From: Streptomyces sp. NBC_01262
GTDB taxonomy: Bacteria; Actinomycetota; Actinomycetes; Streptomycetales; Streptomycetaceae
NCBI RefSeq assembly: GCF_036226365.1
Contig: NZ_CP108462.1
Location: 7,980,001-8,044,000 of the forward strand
Direction of reading: 5' to 3'
DNA length: 64,000 nt
The notes under the pieces are model-generated. The model worked only from the letters and a program-made list of their open reading frames with translations, ran no database searches and was not told the origin of the DNA. Within the stretch, counting starts at the first letter, position 1. The number at the start of each line of letters is the position of its first letter. The translations under genes and the position numbers were made by a program. Below are positions 1-11,177 of the stretch, in pieces.

Positions 1-62
1 GAACGGCTGAAGCGGGCGACTGGTCGTTGCTTGAGAACTGAACAGTGGACGCGAGCATCTGT
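1..62 (+). other. 16S-23S internal transcribed spacer, 3' part
   Basis: This is the last part of the spacer in front of 23S rRNA; the 16S gene would lie outside the window. Positions 41-57 are the exact reverse complement of 3192-3208 behind the 23S gene. The 17-bp pairing makes the long stem that brackets pre-23S rRNA, normally cut by RNase III. No tRNA gene is present in the visible spacer, as is usual for Streptomyces rrn operons. Confidence 0.85.
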
Positions 63-3187
<3,125 letters not shown>

Positions 3188-3296
3188 CAGTTGCTCGCGT
3201 CCACTGTTTGGTTCCCGGGTTGCGAACAGTCGCACCGGTTGAACCAGTACAATTTAACTAAAAAGTGTGCTTGTTCGCTTGGAGACACCCGATGGT
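3188..3296 (+). other. 23S-5S spacer with right arm of the processing stem
   Basis: This transcribed spacer lies between 23S and 5S rRNA. Positions 3192-3208 pair with 41-57 to form the pre-23S processing stem. The rest (3210-3296) is comparatively AT-rich and holds no gene. Confidence 0.8.
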
Positions 3297-3413
3297 GTTT
3301 CGGTGGTCATAGCGTTAGGGAAACGCCCGGTTACATTCCGAACCCGGAAGCTAAGCCTTTCAGCGCCGATGGTACTGCAGGGGGGACCCTGTGGGAGAGT
3401 AGGACACCGCCGA
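3297..3413 (+). rRNA. 5S ribosomal RNA
   Basis: This is a 117-nt small rRNA starting GTTTCGGTGGTCATAGCG. It has the conserved loop CCCGGTTACATTCCGAACCCGG and a closing terminal helix with the 3' ACACCGCCGAAC. It follows 23S by 109 nt, the normal order 16S-23S-5S, and ends the operon. Confidence 0.97.
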
Positions 3414-3423
3414 ACAATCTTTC

Positions 3424-3471
3424 AGGACCCTCGGTCCCGGCCACAGCGCTGGGTCCGAGGGTCCTTTTTTT
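3424..3471 (+). terminator. Rho-independent terminator of the rrn operon
   Basis: An 11-bp stem (AGGACCCTCGG at 3424-3434 with CCGAGGGTCCT at 3455-3465) is followed by a run of T (3465-3471). This is a textbook intrinsic terminator and the only one in the window with a long U-tract. Confidence 0.95.
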
Positions 3472-3555
3472 ATTTGTTCCCGCCGGTGCGCGGTCTCTCA
3501 ATGAGTACGAGAGACTGGTACCAGCCGCAGCATGAATCGACAGGAGTACCCGTCT

Positions 3556-5541
3556 ATGTCCAACTCACCTGAGGATCGGCCGAAGCGGCCCGAGCGCAGG
3601 GAGTCCCGCCCCCAGCAGGGTGGCGGCGACCGTGGTGGCTACCGCAGCGGTGGCCCCCGTAGGGACGGCGACCGGGCCGCCGGCGGAGCGCCCCGCCGGA
3701 ATGATGGCGGTGGGTTCCGCCGGGATGACCGTCCGCGTGATGACCGTCGTGATGAGCGTCCCCGTAGTTTCGGGCCTCCGCGCGATGACCGGGGTGCACC
3801 CCGTCGCGACGACCGCCGTGATGAGCGTCCGCGTAGCTTTGGGCCTCCGCGTGATGACCGGCGTGATGAGCGTCCGCGTGGTCCGCGTCGTGAGGACGAC
3901 CGGGGCGGGTTCCGTCGCGATGACCGTCCGCGTGATGACCGGCGTGATGATCGTCCGCGTGGTCCGCGTCGTGAGGACGACCGCGGTGGGTTCCGTCGCG
4001 ACGATCGTCCGCGCGACGACCGTCGTGATGAGCGTCCGCGTAGCTTTGGGCCTCCGCGTGATGACCGGGGTGGGCCCCGTCGTGACGACCGTCCGCGCAG
4101 CTTCGGCCCTCCGCGTGAGGATCGTCCGCGTGGTCCGCGTCGTGAGGACGACCGGGGCGGCTTCCGTCGCGATGACCGTCCGCGCGACGACCGTCGTGAT
4201 GAGCGTCCCCGTAGTTTCGGGCCTCCGCGTGATGACCGGGGTGGGCCCCGTCGCGATGACCGTCGTGATGAGCGTCCGCGTAGCTTTGGGCCTCCGCGTG
4301 AGGATCGTCCGCGTGGTCCGCGTCGTGAGGACGACCGCGGTGGGTTCCGTCGCGATGACCGTCCGCGCGATGATCGTCGTGATGAGCGGCCTCGTAGTTT
4401 CGGGCCTCCGCGTGATGACCGGGGTGGGCCCCGTCGCGATGACCGTCGTGATGAGCGTCCGCGTAGCTTTGGACCCCCGCGTGATGACCGCAGGGACGAC
4501 CGTCCGCGTGGTCCGCGTCGTGAGGACGACCGCGGTGGATTCCGCCGGGATGACCGTCCGCGCGACGACCGGTCGCATGGGGATCGGCGGCCTTCGGTGC
4601 AGGGGCGGGGGCGGTTCGAGAACCGGGGGAGGGATGATCGTCGGGAGGAGCGGGAGCCGGTGAAGCGGCTGCCGATTCCGGACGAGGTGACGGGTCACGA
4701 GATCGACCCGAGCGTGCGGCAGGAGCTGATGAGCCTGCCGAAGGGGCTCGCGGAGGATGTGGCGCGGAACCTGGTGATGGTGGCGCAGCTGCTGGACGAG
4801 GACCCGGAGAAGGCGTACGCGTACTCGCGGGTGGCGTTGCGGCTGGCGTCGAGGGTGGCGGCGGTTCGGGAGGCGGCCGGCTTCGCTTCTTATGCGACGG
4901 AGCGGTACGCGGAGGCGCTGGCGGAGTTCCGGGCGTCGCGGCGGATGACCGGGACCGTTGATCTGTGGCCGGTGATGGCGGACTGCGAGCGTGGTCTGGG
5001 CCGTCCGGAGCGGGCGCTGGAGATGGCGGGCGCGCCGGAGGTGCAGAAGCTGGACCGGGCCGGACAGGTGGAGATGCGTCTGGTGGCGGCCGGGGCCCGG
5101 CAGGACATGGGCCAGGCGGAGGCCGCCGTGGTCACGCTGCAGAGCTCGGAGCTGGCGTCGAGCGCGGTGCACCCGTGGACGGCACGGCTGCGGTACGCGT
5201 ATGCGGACGCGCTGCTGGTGGTCGGCCGCGAGGGCGAGGCGCGCGACTGGTTCGCGAAGGCGCTGGAGGCCGACCAGAACGGCACGACGGACGCTTCGGA
5301 CCGGCTGGCGCTGCTGGACGGCGTGGAGTTCGTGGATGCCGTCGAGGACGACGAAGACGTCGAGGACGTTGAGGACGTTGAGGACGACGAGGCTGAGGTT
5401 GTGGCCGAGGAGACCCCTGCGGACGAGGACGACGAAGACGAGGACGAGGACGACGTCGACATCACCGATGAGGCCGAGCCTTCGACGTTCCTGGACGCGC
5501 CGTTCCAGGAGCCGAAGAAGGCTGAGTCCGACGAGGGCTGA
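3556..5541 (+). CDS. TPR protein with Arg/Asp-rich repeat N-terminus and acidic tail
   Basis: This 661-residue protein has three parts. Residues about 25-350 are low-complexity repeats built from RRDDRPRDDR, RPRSFGPPR and RPRGPRREDDRGGF units. Residues about 370-590 are a helical, TPR-like domain (EDPEKAYAYSRVALRLASR, RYAEALAEFRASRR, REGEARDWFAKALEAD). The last about 70 residues are almost all Asp/Glu. I start it at ATG 3556 because AGGAG lies 8 nt upstream; an upstream ATG at 3532 lacks a site. A short hairpin (3493-3499 with 3509-3515) precedes it. Proteins of this architecture are conserved behind rRNA genes in Streptomyces as far as I recall, function unknown. The RGG/RDD-like head suggests RNA or ribosome contact; this is inference. 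Confidence 0.9.
   Translation: MSNSPEDRPKRPERRESRPQQGGGDRGGYRSGGPRRDGDRAAGGAPRRNDGGGFRRDDRPRDDRRDERPRSFGPPRDDRGAPRRDDRRDERPRSFGPPRDDRRDERPRGPRREDDRGGFRRDDRPRDDRRDDRPRGPRREDDRGGFRRDDRPRDDRRDERPRSFGPPRDDRGGPRRDDRPRSFGPPREDRPRGPRREDDRGGFRRDDRPRDDRRDERPRSFGPPRDDRGGPRRDDRRDERPRSFGPPREDRPRGPRREDDRGGFRRDDRPRDDRRDERPRSFGPPRDDRGGPRRDDRRDERPRSFGPPRDDRRDDRPRGPRREDDRGGFRRDDRPRDDRSHGDRRPSVQGRGRFENRGRDDRREEREPVKRLPIPDEVTGHEIDPSVRQELMSLPKGLAEDVARNLVMVAQLLDEDPEKAYAYSRVALRLASRVAAVREAAGFASYATERYAEALAEFRASRRMTGTVDLWPVMADCERGLGRPERALEMAGAPEVQKLDRAGQVEMRLVAAGARQDMGQAEAAVVTLQSSELASSAVHPWTARLRYAYADALLVVGREGEARDWFAKALEADQNGTTDASDRLALLDGVEFVDAVEDDEDVEDVEDVEDDEAEVVAEETPADEDDEDEDEDDVDITDEAEPSTFLDAPFQEPKKAESDEG
3721..4575 (+). 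repeat. Coding tandem repeats in the TPR gene
   Basis: About 850 bp of imperfect, interleaved repeats encode GFRRDDRPRDDRRDERPRS-type units. Sub-blocks such as CGTCGTGAGGACGACCG and AGCTTTGGGCCTCCGCG recur many times with few changes. The repetition is at nucleotide level, so copy number is likely to vary between strains. It also keeps other frames open, producing long spurious ORFs on both strands. Confidence 0.9.
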
Positions 5542-5559
5542 GTGACGTAGCGACAGCAG

Positions 5560-5595
5560 AGGGGCGGCATCCGCATTGCGGGTGCCGCCCCTTTG
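5560..5595. terminator. Bidirectional terminator between convergent genes
   Basis: A stem of about 14 bp (AGGGGCGGCATCCGC with GCGGGTGCCGCCCCT, one wobble) and a short loop lies between the end of the TPR gene and the convergent DUF1015 gene. It ends in CTTT on the plus strand and could serve both. Confidence 0.8.
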
Positions 5596-5608
5596 TCGTT
5601 GGCCCAGG

Positions 5609-6877
5609 TCATTCCAGGTCGAGGCTGCGAAGGACCAGGCCGGTGGCCGGCTTGGGGCCGAAGGAGGTGGATTTGCGGGGCATGGTGACGCCCTGCTGGG
5701 CCAGCTCGCGCACGACGCTCTCGCGGACGGGGTGTATGAGGACGGCGGTGCCGCCGAGTTGCTCGGCCTGGGTGACGGCGGCGCGGGCGTCGTGGATGTA
5801 CTGGATGTACTCGGGCGTGTCGGGGACCTGCCAGACGCGGTCGAGCAGGAGGGAGTGCAGGACGGCGGCGTCGAGGCGGCGCCAGGCCTCGGGGCGGTCG
5901 TGGGGAACGGACTCGTCGAGGCGGCGGGGGTCGGGGCGGGAGAGGAGCCGGAAGCGGCCGTCGCCGGTGAGGAGGAAGGCGTTGCCGGAGGAGGTGGCGG
6001 TCTCCAGGGCCTGGAGGGCGTGGTCGAGGGGGCCGGGGATGTCCTGGACGCGGAAGGTGCCGTGGGCGGTGGCGGCGCGGACGGCTTCCTCGACGGGGAG
6101 GCGCGGCAGTACGCGGTGGATGGCGCGGACGCGCAGGGGGTAGCGGGCGCTGTCGACGAGCAGGACCAGGCCGTAGTCCCAGGGGCTGGGGCCGTCCTGC
6201 TCCTCCTGGAGGCGCAGGTAGGTGGCCCAGCGGTGGTGGCCGTCGGCGATCAGGGCCTGGTGGGAGGCGAGGTCGGCGTCGACGGCGGCGATTTCGGCGG
6301 GGTCGGTGAGCGCCCACAGGCGGTGGCGGATGCCGTCCTCGGTGGTGGTCGTCAGAAGGGGCTCGCGGTGGTCGGCCGTGCGGTCGACGATCTCGGCGGC
6401 TGCGCCGGCGGCCCCGCCCTCGTAGGTGAGGAGCAGGGGGTCGAGGTTGGCGCCGGTCGCGCGCATGAGGGAGGCGCGGTCGGCGACGGGGCCCGGCATG
6501 ACGTCCTCGTGCGGGAGGACGACGCGCTCCTCGGGGCGGGTGAGCCGCAGGGCGCCGATGAGGCCGCGCTGGACGAGGTCGCCGTCGCGCTGCTCGTAGA
6601 CGTAGAGCGCGGGCTCCCGGTCCGCGGCGAGGACGCCCTCCTCCTGCCACTGGAAGAGGGCCCAGGCGGCCTGCCGGTGGCGGGCGGCGGGGTCCTCCTC
6701 GTTGGGGAGAATGAGCCGCACGACATTGTGGGGGTCGGCGGTCTCCAGGTGACGCTGTCCGTCGGGCCGAACGACCACGTCGTACGGTGGCGAGGTCACC
6801 GCGGCCAGGCTGCCGACCCGTTCGGGTACGTAACGGAGCCCCCGGAACGGTGCCAGCCGCAGGCCGTATGTGCTCAT
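5609..6877 (-). CDS. DUF1015 family protein
   Basis: This 422-residue soluble protein matches the DUF1015 family over its full length. Family marks are an N-terminal FRGLRYVP and TSPPYDV segment (residues about 10-32), HEDVMPGP near residue 120, and the DGHHRWATY motif near residue 225. The family is widespread and often sits with serine biosynthesis or sugar phosphate genes. Its biochemical role is not established, although the DGHHR signature is likely to be part of an active or metal site. ATG start; no signal peptide or membrane segment. It is transcribed alone, divergent from the HAD phosphatase gene at 6953. Confidence 0.88.
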   Translation of the reverse strand: MSTYGLRLAPFRGLRYVPERVGSLAAVTSPPYDVVVRPDGQRHLETADPHNVVRLILPNEEDPAARHRQAAWALFQWQEEGVLAADREPALYVYEQRDGDLVQRGLIGALRLTRPEERVVLPHEDVMPGPVADRASLMRATGANLDPLLLTYEGGAAGAAAEIVDRTADHREPLLTTTTEDGIRHRLWALTDPAEIAAVDADLASHQALIADGHHRWATYLRLQEEQDGPSPWDYGLVLLVDSARYPLRVRAIHRVLPRLPVEEAVRAATAHGTFRVQDIPGPLDHALQALETATSSGNAFLLTGDGRFRLLSRPDPRRLDESVPHDRPEAWRRLDAAVLHSLLLDRVWQVPDTPEYIQYIHDARAAVTQAEQLGGTAVLIHPVRESVVRELAQQGVTMPRKSTSFGPKPATGLVLRSLDLE

Positions 6878-6952
6878 CAGGGCATGCTACGCGGGTTGCG
6901 CGGGCCCTGGATGATGTGAACAAGTCATGACCACATGAGGAGCGAGCAGTCT

Positions 6953-7978
6953 ATGATCACCTCCCTTCGGACCCGCCCTGACGGCTGCGAGCAGCCGCTG
7001 GACGCCGCGTACGACACCGCGTTGCTGGACCTCGACGGGGTCGTGTACGCGGGCGGTGACGCGATCGCGTACGCCGTCGAGTCGCTCGGCACGGCGCGGG
7101 AGCATGGGATGCGTCTTGCCTACGTGACCAACAACGCCGCGCGCACGCCGGAGGCGGTGGCCGCGCATCTGACCGAGCTCGGCGTGCCGGCCGAGGCGGG
7201 CGAAGTGATCACCTCCGCGCAGGCGGTGGCTCGGCTGATCGCCGATCAGGTGCCGGCGGGCGCGCGGGTGCTGGCGGTGGGCGGCGAGGGGCTGGTCGAG
7301 GCGCTGCGGGAGCGGGGGCTCGTGCCGGTGTCGTCGGCGGACGACGACCCGGCGGCGGTGGTGCAGGGATACGCCCCGCATGTGGGGTGGGCGCAGCTCG
7401 CGGAGGCTTCGTACGCGGTGAATCGCGGGGTGCCGTGGTTCGCGTCGAACACGGATCTGACGATCCCGACGGCTCGGGGCAAGGCGCCGGGCAACGGGGC
7501 GCTGGTGGAGGTCGTACGGATCGCCACGGGCGCGGAGCCGCAGGTCGCGGGCAAGCCGCTGCCGCCGATGCACCGCGAGACGGTGCTCCGGACGGGGGCG
7601 AAGCGGGCTCTGGTGGTCGGGGACCGGCTCGACACCGACATCGAGGGTGCGAACGCGGGCGGTGTGGATTCGCTGCTGGTGCTGACGGGGGTCACGGATG
7701 CCGCGCTGCTGCTGGCGGCGGAGCCGAAGTACCGGCCGACGTATGTCGACGCGGACCTGCGGGGGCTGCTGCGGGGCCAGCCGGTGGTGGGGGTCGCCGG
7801 GGACGGTTTTGTCTGCGGGGGGTGGACGGCTTCGGCGGGGGAGCGGGAGCTTGCGATCGAGGGGGACGGGGAGGCGCTGGACGGGCTGCGGGCGCTTTGC
7901 GCGGCGGCCTGGACGGTGGCGGGGGACGGGGCCTGCACGCTGGACGCGGGCAAGGCGCTGGCCCGGCTGGGGCTGTAG
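6953..7978 (+). CDS. HAD-IIA family phosphatase (NagD/p-nitrophenylphosphatase type)
   Basis: This is a 341-residue HAD-superfamily hydrolase. Motif I is LLDLDGVVYAGG (nucleophile Asp, then the acid/base Asp), motif II is VTNNAAR, motif III Lys lies in the GKPLPPMH region, and motif IV is VVGDRLDTDIEGA. The long cap inserted between motifs II and III is the C2a type of NagD, AraL and phosphoglycolate phosphatase-like enzymes, so small phosphorylated metabolites are the likely substrates. The start at 6953 is preferred because GAGGAG (6937-6942) is 10 nt upstream; an in-frame ATG at 6935 overlaps that site. The last about 60 residues form an unclassified C-terminal extension. Confidence 0.85.
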   Translation: MITSLRTRPDGCEQPLDAAYDTALLDLDGVVYAGGDAIAYAVESLGTAREHGMRLAYVTNNAARTPEAVAAHLTELGVPAEAGEVITSAQAVARLIADQVPAGARVLAVGGEGLVEALRERGLVPVSSADDDPAAVVQGYAPHVGWAQLAEASYAVNRGVPWFASNTDLTIPTARGKAPGNGALVEVVRIATGAEPQVAGKPLPPMHRETVLRTGAKRALVVGDRLDTDIEGANAGGVDSLLVLTGVTDAALLLAAEPKYRPTYVDADLRGLLRGQPVVGVAGDGFVCGGWTASAGERELAIEGDGEALDGLRALCAAAWTVAGDGACTLDAGKALARLGL

Positions 7979-7995
7979 GGGGCTGGACCCGGGCT

Positions 7996-8829
7996 TCAGG
8001 GCAGGAAGGACAGGACGGCCGCCGTCAGTTCGGCGGGGGCGTCCTCCTGCACGAGGTGGCCCGCGCCGGGGATCAGTTCGAGCCGGGCTCCGGGGATGAG
8101 GGAGGCCAGCTCGTGTCCCTTGGCCGGGGGGATCCAGGTGTCGTCGGCGCCCCAGAGGACGCGGGTGGGGAGGCGGATCTCGCCGTAGCGGGCCTGGATC
8201 TCGTCGGTGTGGCACTGGTCGGCCTGGGCGATCTGCCGGTAGAAGGCGGCCTGGCCGGTCTCGTCGGCCCAGGGTTCGACGAGACGGTCGAGGACGGTGG
8301 GGTGGAGGCCGCGGCTGCTGGCGGAGCTCACGTACTCGCGTACGAGGGCCCGGTGCAGGGCGGGTGGCAGGCGCTCGAAGACGTCGGAGTGCTCGCCGAC
8401 GAGCCGGAAGAAGGGCGAACCCCAGGGGGCGAGGGCCACCGGGTCGACGAGGAGCAGCGCGCGGTAGCGGGCGCCGTGGAGGAGGTGGGCGCGCAGCGCG
8501 ACGGCGCCGCCGAAGTCGTGGGCGACGACGAGGGGTTCGCGGTCGCGCAGGCCCCAGTGGGCCAGGAGTCCGGCGAAGGCGCGGCCCTGGGCGGCGAGCG
8601 AGACATCCTGGCCGGGGGACTTCTCCGAGGCGCCGTAGCCGGGCATGTCCCAGACGAACACCTGACGGTCACGGGCGAGGGAACGGGCGACGGCACGCCA
8701 TACGTAGGAGGAGAACGGCGTGCCGTGCAGCAGGACGACCGGGTCGGCGTCCGGTGGCCCGAGGCGGTCCCAGCGGACCTCGCCGGTGGCGGTGCGGACG
8801 GTACGGGTGAGGCGCCAGTCGTCGTTCAC
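7996..8829 (-). CDS. Alpha/beta hydrolase, epoxide hydrolase/haloalkane dehalogenase-like
   Basis: This 277-residue alpha/beta-hydrolase has an HGTPFSSYVW oxyanion-side motif. Its nucleophile elbow AHDFGG puts Asp where serine hydrolases have Ser. An acid LWGADDTW and a terminal GAGHLVQED histidine complete the triad. An Asp nucleophile is typical of epoxide hydrolases and haloalkane dehalogenases, so an ester-intermediate mechanism is likely; the substrate is unknown. The GTG start at 8829 overlaps the stop of the SCP2-like gene (GTGA), indicating translational coupling. A much longer frame running through to 10014 is a shadow. Confidence 0.85.
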   Translation of the reverse strand: MNDDWRLTRTVRTATGEVRWDRLGPPDADPVVLLHGTPFSSYVWRAVARSLARDRQVFVWDMPGYGASEKSPGQDVSLAAQGRAFAGLLAHWGLRDREPLVVAHDFGGAVALRAHLLHGARYRALLLVDPVALAPWGSPFFRLVGEHSDVFERLPPALHRALVREYVSSASSRGLHPTVLDRLVEPWADETGQAAFYRQIAQADQCHTDEIQARYGEIRLPTRVLWGADDTWIPPAKGHELASLIPGARLELIPGAGHLVQEDAPAELTAAVLSFLP

Positions 8830-9173
8830 AGCAGCTTGCGCAGCCGGAGGAGGTCGCGGAGCCCGGCCTCCAGTTTGATCCGGCCCCTGCCCCACGCGCG
8901 GGCGAAGTGCAGCTCGCCGCTGACGAGGGCGACCAGGTCGTCGCCGGCCATGGTGAGGCGGATCTCGGCCTTGGTGGGGGGTAGGCCCTGGAGGGTCGTC
9001 ACGTCCTTGATGTGGCCGTCGGTGAGCCGCCCGACGAAGGTGATGTCCAGGTCGGTGATGCGGCAGCTGAGGGAGCGGTCGAGCGAGGCCGCGCTGCGGA
9101 CGTCGCCCTCGGCCTTCGCGAGGTTCTCCGACAGCCGGTCGAGTGCGCTGCGGCACTCCTCGATGGTCGCCAT
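8826..9173 (-). CDS. SCP2 sterol-binding domain-like protein
   Basis: This 115-residue protein starts MATIEECRSALDRLSENL. Its core (RSLSCRITDLDITFVGRLTDGHI ... ADLVALVSGELHFARAWGRGRIKLEAG, abridged) has the pattern of SCP2 lipid-binding folds: strand-rich, ending in a short helix with a leucine-rich C-terminus. Members bind hydrophobic ligands and often accompany lipid enzymes. Here it is the first gene of a two-gene operon with the hydrolase, which fits delivery of a hydrophobic substrate (inference). GGGAG upstream supports ATG 9173 over longer in-frame starts. Confidence 0.75.
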   Translation of the reverse strand: MATIEECRSALDRLSENLAKAEGDVRSAASLDRSLSCRITDLDITFVGRLTDGHIKDVTTLQGLPPTKAEIRLTMAGDDLVALVSGELHFARAWGRGRIKLEAGLRDLLRLRKLL

Positions 9174-9349
9174 CGGTGGGGCGTCTCCCGTTCGGTGGTG
9201 CGGGTGTGTGCGTACGTACCGGCGGCGCCTGGGTCGGGGCGGCCGGGATTGGAATCGACCGTACCGCAGGCCGCTGACAACCGAAGATGGCGCGGTAGGC
9301 GGTAGCGTCTTGACCAGAGGCGTCATTGGTGAGGCGAGGAGTGAGAACG

Positions 9350-10063
9350 ATGCGGGACGCGCTGCGAACCTGCCTGCAGATCGCGGGCGGCCTGACGGAG
9401 GCCACGCGGCGGCGGGCGACCGCCGTGGCGAAGGAGCTGCTCGACCAGACCGGGATAGACGTTGACGACCTGCAGCGTCGGATCGGCGACCGGATCCCCC
9501 CGGAGGTCCAGACGCTGGCGGACGAGCTGATCGCCTCCGGGCGGGCCAACCGCGATCTGCTGATCGGGCTGATCCGCGAAGAGGTCGACAAGACCATGAG
9601 CCGGGTCGGCCGGCTGGCCGACGAGGTCACCAAGGTCGGCGTCGTCCTTGAGGCGCTTGAGCGGCGCGTACGCAACCTGGAGGACGACGAGTCGTCGGCA
9701 GGGGCGCCTGCGGCGAGTGCTGCGGCTCCGGTCGAGCACGTTCCGGTCGACGACGTGCCTCCGGCGGCCGCTCCGGTCACGCCGGCGGCCCCGGCCAGCA
9801 AGGCCCCGGTGGCCAGGAAGGCCGCGCCGGCGAAGAAGGCGGCTCCGGTCCGGAAGACCGCCGCGCCCGCGAAGAAGACCGCACCTGCGGCCAAGAAGCC
9901 TGCGGCGAAGAAGCCTGTCGCCAAGAAGGCGGCGCCTGCTGCCCAGAAGACCGCAGCGGCGAAGGAGGCGGCCCCCGTAAAGAAGGCGGCCCCCGCGAAA
10001 AAGGCCCCGGCCAAGAAGGCGGTCCGGCGGAGCCCGCAGGCACCGGAGGCGGGACGTGAGTGA
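9350..10063 (+). CDS. Phasin-like protein with Ala/Lys/Pro histone-H1-like tail
   Basis: This 237-residue protein has two halves. Residues 1-115 are an all-helical, coiled-coil-prone domain (RRATAVAKELLDQ, VDDLQRRIGDRIPPEVQTLADELI, LIREEVDKTMSRVGRLADEVTKVGVVLEALERRV). It resembles phasins and PHA-synthesis regulators that coat storage granules. Residues 120-237 are low-complexity AAPAKKAAP/AKKP repeats like bacterial histone-H1-type tails (Hc1, HupS). Start ATG 9350 with AGGAG 8 nt upstream. Its stop overlaps the next gene, which joins it to the tlyA-nadK run. Granule coating, DNA binding, or tethering one to the other are all possible. Confidence 0.8.
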   Translation: MRDALRTCLQIAGGLTEATRRRATAVAKELLDQTGIDVDDLQRRIGDRIPPEVQTLADELIASGRANRDLLIGLIREEVDKTMSRVGRLADEVTKVGVVLEALERRVRNLEDDESSAGAPAASAAAPVEHVPVDDVPPAAAPVTPAAPASKAPVARKAAPAKKAAPVRKTAAPAKKTAPAAKKPAAKKPVAKKAAPAAQKTAAAKEAAPVKKAAPAKKAPAKKAVRRSPQAPEAGRE

Positions 10064-10325
10064 GCCGGCGGGGCCCGAGGCGGTCGAGCCGGTTGCGGTG
10101 GAGGTGCCCGTGGCGGAGGCCGTAGGAACCGGCATGCCCGCCGCGGGGGAACCGGTGCCGCTGGGAGTGAGGCTGGAGGCGACGGGGCACGCGGAGGTGG
10201 ACGGGATGCTCGCGCGGCTGGGGGACGCGGACATACTGCCGACCGAGGACCATATCGAGGTGTACGAGGATGTACACCGTGGGCTGCGGGACGCGCTCAC
10301 CGCACTCGACAACAACAGGAGCTGA
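10056..10325 (+). CDS. Small conserved actinobacterial protein of unknown function
   Basis: An 89-residue protein. The N-terminal half is acidic and Pro/Val/Glu-rich; the C-terminal half (ATGHAEVDGMLARLGDADI, HIEVYEDVHRGLRDAL) looks helical and conserved. The GTG start (GTGAGTGAG) overlaps the end of the phasin-like gene by 8 nt, and tlyA begins 7 nt after the stop. I do not recognise a functional family; the ending HRGLRDALTALDNNRS is what I recall from many Streptomyces genomes at this place. Confidence 0.75.
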   Translation: MSEPAGPEAVEPVAVEVPVAEAVGTGMPAAGEPVPLGVRLEATGHAEVDGMLARLGDADILPTEDHIEVYEDVHRGLRDALTALDNNRS

Positions 10326-10332
10326 ACCGCAC

Positions 10333-11154
10333 GTGGCAGTGACTCGTGGCCAGCGCAGGCGACTCGACGCCGAACTGGTGCGCCGGAATCTCGCTCGGTC
10401 GCGAGAGCACGCGACCGAGCTGATCGCGGCGGGCCGGGTGACCGTCGGGGGGACGACGGCGACGAAGGCGGCGACGCAGGTCGAGACGAGCGCGGCGCTC
10501 GTGGTCACCAAGGACGCCACGGACCCGGACTACGTGTCGCGGGGCGGGCACAAGCTCGCCGGGGCGCTGGCGGCGTTCGTGCCGCTCGGGCTGGGTGTGG
10601 CGGGGCGGCGGGCGCTGGACGCGGGGGCGTCGACGGGGGGCTTCACGGACGTACTGCTGCGAAACGGCGTCGCGCAGGTCGTGGCCGTGGACGTCGGTTA
10701 CGGGCAGCTCGCGTGGTCCCTGCAGAGCGATGAACGGGTCACCGTCAAGGACCGTACTAACGTGCGCGAGTTGACCTTGGAACAGATCGACAACGAGCCG
10801 GTGGACGTCATCGTCGGCGACCTGTCCTTCATTCCGCTGGGGCTCGTCCTGCCGGCCCTCGTGAGGTGCGCCGCGCCGGACGCGGACCTGGTGCTCATGG
10901 TCAAGCCGCAGTTCGAGGTCGGCAAAGAGCGGCTCGGGAGTGGTGGAGTGGTACGAAGTACGCAACTGCGCGCCGATGCGGTGCGCAATGTGGCCAGGCA
11001 GGCGGCGGGGCTGGGTCTCGGGGTGCTGGGAGTGACGGCGAGTCCGCTGCCGGGGCCGTCCGGCAATGTGGAGTACTTTCTGTGGCTGCGCGCCGGGGCG
11101 CCCGAACTGGACCCGGCGGATGTCGACCGTGCTGTGGCGGAGGGGCCCCGTTGA
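10333..11154 (+). CDS. tlyA: 16S/23S rRNA (cytidine-2'-O)-methyltransferase TlyA
   Basis: This 273-residue protein has an N-terminal S4 RNA-binding domain (RRRLDAELVRRNLARSREHA through VTVGG). A Rossmann FtsJ-like methyltransferase follows with the SAM motif ALDAGASTGGFTDVLL, then DVIVGDLSFI and VKPQFEVGKERLG. The TlyA family methylates 2'-O-ribose of cytidines in both rRNAs, and its loss gives capreomycin resistance in mycobacteria. GTG start at 10333 with AGGAG 10 nt upstream. The next gene overlaps or abuts the stop, and this tlyA-nadK-recN order is typical of actinobacteria. Confidence 0.93.
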   Translation: MAVTRGQRRRLDAELVRRNLARSREHATELIAAGRVTVGGTTATKAATQVETSAALVVTKDATDPDYVSRGGHKLAGALAAFVPLGLGVAGRRALDAGASTGGFTDVLLRNGVAQVVAVDVGYGQLAWSLQSDERVTVKDRTNVRELTLEQIDNEPVDVIVGDLSFIPLGLVLPALVRCAAPDADLVLMVKPQFEVGKERLGSGGVVRSTQLRADAVRNVARQAAGLGLGVLGVTASPLPGPSGNVEYFLWLRAGAPELDPADVDRAVAEGPR

Positions 11155-11177
11155 GCGAGACATTCGAGGCAATCGAG

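Noticed and set aside
3721..4575. Repeat array as a CRISPR or satellite
   Set aside because: Units are interleaved, of varying length and multiples of three, and encode a continuous protein; no unique spacers.
3565..5172. Long minus-strand frame (535 codons) opposite the repeat gene
   Set aside because: It is kept open by the repeats and GC bias, has no ribosome site, and its product is low-complexity (TTRTTRTV repeats) without domain.
4890..6923. 677-codon minus-strand frame spanning the terminator
   Set aside because: Pro/Arg-rich nonsense overlapping two well-supported genes in other frames.
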